Shown: in pieces, positions 60,035 to 64,000 of the stretch | How the letters are laid out: each line of letters begins with the position of its first letter | Numbering within the stretch: the first letter of the stretch is position 1 | Source: Variovorax dokdonensis | GTDB taxonomy: Bacteria > Pseudomonadota > Gammaproteobacteria > Burkholderiales > Burkholderiaceae_C | Direction: 5' to 3' | Assembly: GCF_030316895.1 (NCBI RefSeq) | Contig: NZ_JASZYV010000003.1 | Coordinates: 682,001-746,000 of the forward strand | DNA: 64,000 nucleotides | Position numbers and translations under genes: made by a program | Notes under the pieces: generated by a model | What the model saw: only the letters and a program-made list of their open reading frames with translations | Databases searched by the model: none | Told to the model about the DNA's origin: nothing

Positions 60035-60724
60035 ATGAGCGACGCGATCAAGGGCATTTCTTCCATGGCCACCCGCCAGGTGCTGGCCGAGCTGATCGAG
60101 GCATGGCAGGCGAAATCGGGCCGCCAGGTTTCGATGGAATCGGTGGGCGGCGTCGATGCGGCCAAGCGGGTGCAGGCCGGAGAGGCTTTCGACGTGGTCG
60201 TGCTGGCCGCCAACGCCATCGACAAGCTCATCGCAGACGGCAAGGCCGTGGCCGGCAGCCGCGTCGACCTGGTCAACTCCGGCGTGGCGGTGGCGGTGCG
60301 TGCCGGCAGCGCGCGCCCCGACATCGGCAGCGAAGAGGCCCTGCGCCGCGCGGTGATGGCAGCGCCGAGCATCGGCTATTCCACCGGCCCAAGCGGCGTG
60401 GCGCTGCAAAAGCTGTTCGAACGCTGGGGCATCGCGCAAGACGTCGCGGCGCGCACCGTGCAAGCGCCGCCCGGCGTACCGGTCGGCTCGCTGGTCGCCA
60501 AGGGCGAAGTTGCGCTGGGCTTTCAGCAATTGAGCGAACTGTTGCACCTCGAAGGCATCGAACTGCTCGGGCCCCTGCCCGACGAGATCCAGATCACCAC
60601 CACATTCTCCGGCGCGCTGTGCGCCACCTCGTCGCAGGCCGACGCGGTGGCCGACATGCTCGCCTTCATGGCCAGCGAAGCGGCCACGGCGGTCAAGCAG
60701 CGCCATGGCATGACGCCGGCCTGA
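60035..60724 (+). CDS. ModA-like substrate-binding-domain protein without signal peptide
   Basis: A 229-residue protein of the periplasmic-binding-protein type II fold, like molybdate-binding ModA ([52 protein letters not shown]). The N-terminus [13 protein letters not shown] has no signal peptide or lipobox, so it should stay in the cytoplasm. It is the first gene of the protocatechuate operon, 32 bp before ligJ. A cytoplasmic ligand-binding or enzymatic role is more likely than transport, but it is unproven. Confidence 0.75.
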   Translation: MSDAIKGISSMATRQVLAELIEAWQAKSGRQVSMESVGGVDAAKRVQAGEAFDVVVLAANAIDKLIADGKAVAGSRVDLVNSGVAVAVRAGSARPDIGSEEALRRAVMAAPSIGYSTGPSGVALQKLFERWGIAQDVAARTVQAPPGVPVGSLVAKGEVALGFQQLSELLHLEGIELLGPLPDEIQITTTFSGALCATSSQADAVADMLAFMASEAATAVKQRHGMTPA

Positions 60725-60756
60725 AGTTCCCGATCTCATCCAAGGAAGACAAACCC

Positions 60757-61785
60757 ATGATCATCGATTGCCACGGCCACTACACCACGGCACCCAAGGC
60801 GCTGGAGAACTGGCGCAACCAGCAGATCGCCGGCATCAAGGATCCGTCCGTGATGCCCAAGGCTTCCGACCTGAAGATCAGCGACGACGAGCTGCGCGAG
60901 AGCATCGAGCAGAACCAGCTGCGCCTGATGAAGGAACGCGGCAGCGACCTGACGCTGTTCTCGCCGCGCGCGAGCTTCATGGCGCACCACATCGGCGACT
61001 TCAACGTCTCGTCGACCTGGGCGGCCATCTGCAACGAGCTGTGCTTTCGCGTGAGCAAGCTGTTCCCCGACCACTTCGTGCCGGTGGCGATGCTGCCGCA
61101 GTCGCCGGGCGTGGACCCCAAGACCTGCATTCCCGAACTGGAGAAGTGCATCAACGAATACGGCAACGTCGGCATCAACCTGAACCCCGACCCGTCGGGC
61201 GGCCACTGGAACTCGCCGCCGCTGTCGGACAAGCACTGGTATCCCATCTACGAGAAGATGGTGGAGTACGACATCCCCGCGATGATCCACGTCAGCACCA
61301 GCTGCAACCCGTGCTTCCACACCACCGGCGCGCACTACCTCAATGCCGACACCACGGCATTCATGCAGTGCCTGACCTCGGACCTGTTCAAGGACTTCCC
61401 GACGCTGCGTTTCCTGATTCCGCACGGCGGCGGCGCGGTGCCCTACCACTGGGGCCGCTTCCGCGGACTGGCGCAGGAGCTGAAGAAGCCGCTCCTGTCC
61501 GAGCACCTGCTCAACAACATCTACTTCGACACCTGCGTCTACCACCAGCCGGGCATCGATCTGCTCAATACCGTGATCCCGGTCAAGAACGTGTTGTTTG
61601 CTTCGGAGATGATCGGTGCCGTGCGCGGCATCGACCCGGAGACCGGCAACTACTACGACGACACCAAGCGCTACATCGAGGCCTCGAAGATCCTCAGCGC
61701 CGAAGACCGTCAGCAGATCTACGAAGGCAACGCCCGCCGCGTGTTCCCCCGCCTGGACGCGCTGCTCAAGCAGAAAGGACACTGA
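60757..61785 (+). CDS. ligJ: 4-oxalomesaconate hydratase, amidohydrolase family
   Basis: A 342-residue metal-dependent amidohydrolase-fold hydratase. H6-x-H8 (DCHGHYT), His in MIHVSTS (about 180), [13 protein letters not shown] (about 225-237) and the C-terminal LFASEMIGA supply the active site, matching LigJ/PmdE. It hydrates 4-oxalomesaconate to 4-carboxy-4-hydroxy-2-oxoadipate in the protocatechuate 4,5-cleavage pathway. AAGGAA precedes the start. The order E-F-D-A-B of the Comamonas pmd cluster is kept downstream. Confidence 0.92.
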   Translation: MIIDCHGHYTTAPKALENWRNQQIAGIKDPSVMPKASDLKISDDELRESIEQNQLRLMKERGSDLTLFSPRASFMAHHIGDFNVSSTWAAICNELCFRVSKLFPDHFVPVAMLPQSPGVDPKTCIPELEKCINEYGNVGINLNPDPSGGHWNSPPLSDKHWYPIYEKMVEYDIPAMIHVSTSCNPCFHTTGAHYLNADTTAFMQCLTSDLFKDFPTLRFLIPHGGGAVPYHWGRFRGLAQELKKPLLSEHLLNNIYFDTCVYHQPGIDLLNTVIPVKNVLFASEMIGAVRGIDPETGNYYDDTKRYIEASKILSAEDRQQIYEGNARRVFPRLDALLKQKGH

Positions 61786-61787
61786 AC

Positions 61788-62483
61788 ATGACCAACGTTG
61801 GAACCACCCTGGGCATCGTCAAGCGCAACATCGTGCGCGCCGACCGTGCCGCCACCGACCAACTCGCCAAGTACGGCGCAGCCACGGTGCATGAAGCCAT
61901 GGGCCGCGTCGGCCTGATGAAGCCCTACATGCGGCCCATCTACCCGGGCGCGCAGGTGTCGGGCACCGCCGTCACCGTGCTGCTGCATCCGGGCGACAAC
62001 TGGATGCTGCACGTCGCCGCCGAGCAGATCCAGCCCGGCGACATCGTCGTAGCCGCCATCAGCGCCGACTGCACCGACGGCTACTTCGGCGACCTGCTGG
62101 CCACCAGCTTCAAGGCGCGCGGCGCGCGCGGCCTCATCATCGACGGCGGCTGCCGCGACGTGAAGACGCTCAAGGAGATGGACTTCCCGGTGTGGAGCAA
62201 GGCCATCAGCGCCAAGGGCTGCATCAAGGCAACCCTGGGCTCGGTCAATATTCCCGTGGTGTGCGCCGGCGTCAACGTGAACCCCGGCGATGCCGTGGTG
62301 GCCGATGACGACGGCGTGACCGTGGTGCCCGCCGAGTGGGTCACGCGCGTGGCCGAGGCCGCCGCCGCCCGCGAGGCCAACGAAGGCGCCAAGCGCGACA
62401 AGCTGGCCTCCGGCGTGCTCGGCCTGGACATGTACAGCATGCGCGAGCCGCTGGAAAAGCTGGGCCTGAAATACATCGATTGA
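61788..62483 (+). CDS. ligK: 4-carboxy-4-hydroxy-2-oxoadipate aldolase
   Basis: A 231-residue RraA-like class II aldolase. The catalytic-metal loop [11 protein letters not shown] gives R123 and D124, preceded by [15 protein letters not shown] (101-115), both hallmarks of LigK/PmdF/GalC. It cleaves 4-carboxy-4-hydroxy-2-oxoadipate to pyruvate and oxaloacetate, the last step of the lower pathway. It starts two bases after the ligJ stop; the intergenic bases are shared with a likely coupling of translation. Confidence 0.93.
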   Translation: MTNVGTTLGIVKRNIVRADRAATDQLAKYGAATVHEAMGRVGLMKPYMRPIYPGAQVSGTAVTVLLHPGDNWMLHVAAEQIQPGDIVVAAISADCTDGYFGDLLATSFKARGARGLIIDGGCRDVKTLKEMDFPVWSKAISAKGCIKATLGSVNIPVVCAGVNVNPGDAVVADDDGVTVVPAEWVTRVAEAAAAREANEGAKRDKLASGVLGLDMYSMREPLEKLGLKYID

Positions 62484-62497
62484 TCGAGCCACCTGAC

Positions 62498-63406
62498 ATG
62501 ACCGAATTCACCAAGACCCCTGGCTGGCTCGACTGGTACGCCGGCCCCAGCAAGCCCGCCTTCAAGCTGCCGCCCGGTGCGGTGGACGCACACTGCCACG
62601 TCTTCGGCCCCGGCGCGCAGTTCCCCTATGCGCCCGAGCGCAAGTACACGCCGTGCGACGCCAGCAAGGACCAGCTGTTCGCCCTGCGCGACCACCTGGG
62701 CTTCGACAAGAACGTCATCGTGCAGGCCACCTGCCACGGCGCCGACAACAGCGCGCTGCTCGATGCGCTGGCCCATTCCAACGACAAGGCGCGCGGCGTC
62801 GTCACCGTTCGGCGCGACGTGACGGACGAGCAGCTGCAGTCCATGCACAAGGCCGGCGTGCGCGGCGTGCGCTTCAACTTCGTCAAGCGCCTGGTCGACT
62901 TCACGCCCAAGGACGAGCTGATGGAGATTGCCGCGCGCATCGCCCCGCTGGGCTGGCACGTGGTCATCTACTTCGAGGCGGTCGATCTGCCCGAGTTGTG
63001 GGACTTCTTCACCGCCCTGCCCACCACCGTGGTCGTGGACCACATGGGCCGCCCCGATGTGACCAAGCCGGTGGACGGCGAGGAGTTCGAGCTGTTCATC
63101 AAGTTCATGCGCGAATATCCCAACGTCTGGTCGAAGGTCAGCTGCCCCGAGCGGCTGAGCGTCTCCGGCCCGCCGGCGCTCGATGGTGAGCGCAATGCCT
63201 ACCGCGACGTGGTGCCCTTTGCGCGCCGCATCGTCGAAACCTTCCCCGATCGCGTGCTCTGGGGCACCGACTGGCCACACCCCAACCTCAAGAACCACAT
63301 GCCCGACGACGGGCTCTTGGTCGATTTCATCCCGCACATCGCGCCGACGGCCGAGCTGCAGCAGAAGTTGCTGGTCGACAACCCGACGCGCCTGTACTGG
63401 GGCTGA
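62498..63406 (+). CDS. ligI: 2-pyrone-4,6-dicarboxylate hydrolase
   Basis: A 302-residue amidohydrolase-superfamily lactonase. VDAHCHVFGPG (about 29-39) gives the H-x-H pair, ATCHGADNSALLDAL (about 76-90) and WGTDWPHPN (about 261-269) complete the pattern unique to LigI/PmdD. It opens the pyrone ring of PDC to 4-oxalomesaconate without needing divalent metal. It lies between ligK and the dioxygenase genes, 14 and 15 bp away. Confidence 0.93.
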   Translation: MTEFTKTPGWLDWYAGPSKPAFKLPPGAVDAHCHVFGPGAQFPYAPERKYTPCDASKDQLFALRDHLGFDKNVIVQATCHGADNSALLDALAHSNDKARGVVTVRRDVTDEQLQSMHKAGVRGVRFNFVKRLVDFTPKDELMEIAARIAPLGWHVVIYFEAVDLPELWDFFTALPTTVVVDHMGRPDVTKPVDGEEFELFIKFMREYPNVWSKVSCPERLSVSGPPALDGERNAYRDVVPFARRIVETFPDRVLWGTDWPHPNLKNHMPDDGLLVDFIPHIAPTAELQQKLLVDNPTRLYWG

Positions 63407-63421
63407 AGAAGGAGAAACATC

Positions 63422-63811
63422 ATGTCGCTCGACAAGCCCTACCTGGACGTGCCCGGCACGACCATCTTCGATGCCGAGCAGTCGCGCATCGGCTATCACC
63501 TCAACCAGTTCTGCATGTCGCTCATGAAGGCCGCCAACCGCGAGCGCTTCAAGGCGAACGAGCGCGCCTACCTCGATGAATGGCCGATGAGCGAGGAGCA
63601 GAAGCAGGCCGTGCTCGACCGCGACCTGAACCGCTGCATCAAGCTCGGCGGCAACATCTACTTCCTGGCCAAGATCGGCGCCACCGATGGCAAGAGCTTC
63701 CAGCAGATGGCCGGAAGCATGACCGGGATGTCCGAAGAGGAATACCGCAACATGATGGTGGCCGGCGGACGCTCGGCCGACGGCAACCGATACATCGGGG
63801 AGAAGAAGTAA
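63422..63811 (+). CDS. ligA: Protocatechuate 4,5-dioxygenase alpha subunit
   Basis: A 129-residue small helical subunit of the extradiol ring-cleavage dioxygenase. The typical KPYLDVPGTTIFDAEQSRIG start, NRERFKANERAYLDEW block and LAKIGATDGKSFQQMA block are present. It has no metal ligands; it shapes the active site of the beta subunit. AAGGAG is ten bases upstream. The stop and the ligB start share one base (TAATG), which couples their translation for 1:1 assembly. Confidence 0.95.
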   Translation: MSLDKPYLDVPGTTIFDAEQSRIGYHLNQFCMSLMKAANRERFKANERAYLDEWPMSEEQKQAVLDRDLNRCIKLGGNIYFLAKIGATDGKSFQQMAGSMTGMSEEEYRNMMVAGGRSADGNRYIGEKK

Positions 63812-64000
63812 TGGCCCGCATCACCGCCAGCGTCTACACGTCGCATGTGCCCGCCATCGGCGCGGCCATGGACCTGGGCAAGACGCAAGAGGCGTACTGG
63901 CAACCCCTGTTTGCCGGCTACGACTTTTCCAAGCAATGGATGAAGGACAACAAGCCGGACGTGATCTTCCTGGTCTACAACGACCATGCGACGGCCTTCA
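63811..64000 (+). CDS. ligB: Protocatechuate 4,5-dioxygenase beta subunit, N-terminal fragment (cut by window edge)
   Basis: The first 63 codons of the catalytic extradiol dioxygenase subunit. H12 (YTSHVPAIG) and H59 (YNDHATAF) correspond to the two iron-binding histidines of LigB; the Glu ligand lies beyond the window. It cleaves protocatechuate between C4 and C5 to 4-carboxy-2-hydroxymuconate semialdehyde. By gene order the dehydrogenase that makes PDC (ligC/pmdC) should follow. Confidence 0.93.
   Translation, partial: MARITASVYTSHVPAIGAAMDLGKTQEAYWQPLFAGYDFSKQWMKDNKPDVIFLVYNDHATAF

Noticed and set aside
60035..60724. Naming the first protocatechuate-operon gene pmdU
   Set aside because: The protein has a ModA-like binding fold, not the PrpF-type fold expected of the LigU/PmdU tautomerase.
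1..64000. tRNA, rRNA, CRISPR arrays, insertion sequences or prophage genes
   Set aside because: No cloverleaf, regularly spaced repeats, transposase motifs or phage structural genes were noticed in any gap.

Overview
This 64 kb window is GC-rich, densely coded chromosomal DNA. It looks like a soil or rhizosphere betaproteobacterium of the Comamonadaceae, most likely Variovorax or a close relative. That is an inference from the protocatechuate 4,5-cleavage cluster, the number of ABC importers with NMT1/SsuA-type binding proteins, a Bug-family remnant, a VF530-type gene and the many LysR/GntR/IclR regulators. No rRNA, tRNA, CRISPR array or intact insertion sequence was seen.

Left part (1-12.2 kb): a taurine/nitrate-type ABC importer cut by the window edge is divergent from a GntR regulator and an enolase-superfamily enzyme. 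A minus-strand operon follows (2-oxoglutarate/Fe(II) oxygenase, alpha/beta hydrolase, binding protein, ATPase, permease). Next come two tandem LysR paralogues, a porin and a second, closely similar Fe(II) oxygenase, so this stretch carries duplicated regulator and enzyme pairs. Remnants of a LysR gene and a Bug/TctC gene lie at 11.8-12.2 kb.

12.2-24.6 kb: a LysR gene faces a reductase / SDR / Rieske oxygenase / hydrolase / NCS2 permease set, which looks like oxidative catabolism of an aromatic or N-heterocycle. After it comes an IclR-controlled set (AroM, OPT-family transporter, DUF917 protein, M20 peptidase). The AroM and transporter promoters share three copies of a 17-bp inverted repeat GTTC-N9-GAAC.

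24.8-34.1 kb: a creatininase-like gene, ABC importer, FAD oxidase, Rieske-type reductase and RutR-like TetR regulator face a cytosine-deaminase-like amidohydrolase, suggesting uptake and catabolism of a nitrogenous compound. A GFA/CENP-V-type zinc protein and a lipoprotein follow.

34.2-42.2 kb: a 2-ketogluconate (kgu) operon under a PtxS-like LacI repressor. It carries an exact TGAAACCGGTTTCA operator, but a polar-amino-acid-type ABC importer stands where pseudomonads have the KguT permease.

42.2-47.6 kb: a CorA-like membrane protein, then a more A/T-rich accessory patch. The patch has a nucleotidyltransferase paired with a 2H phosphoesterase, a divergent six-TM membrane protein and two long gene-poor stretches. 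It is the best candidate here for an undescribed system.

47.6-58.9 kb: signalling genes (KaiC-like ATPase with a hybrid histidine kinase; a kinase / receiver / receiver-cyclase operon), an exonuclease III-like enzyme, an orphan binding protein and small proteins. 59.0-64.0 kb: the LysR-controlled protocatechuate meta-cleavage operon (ModA-like protein, ligJ, ligK, ligI, ligA, ligB), with ligB cut by the window end.
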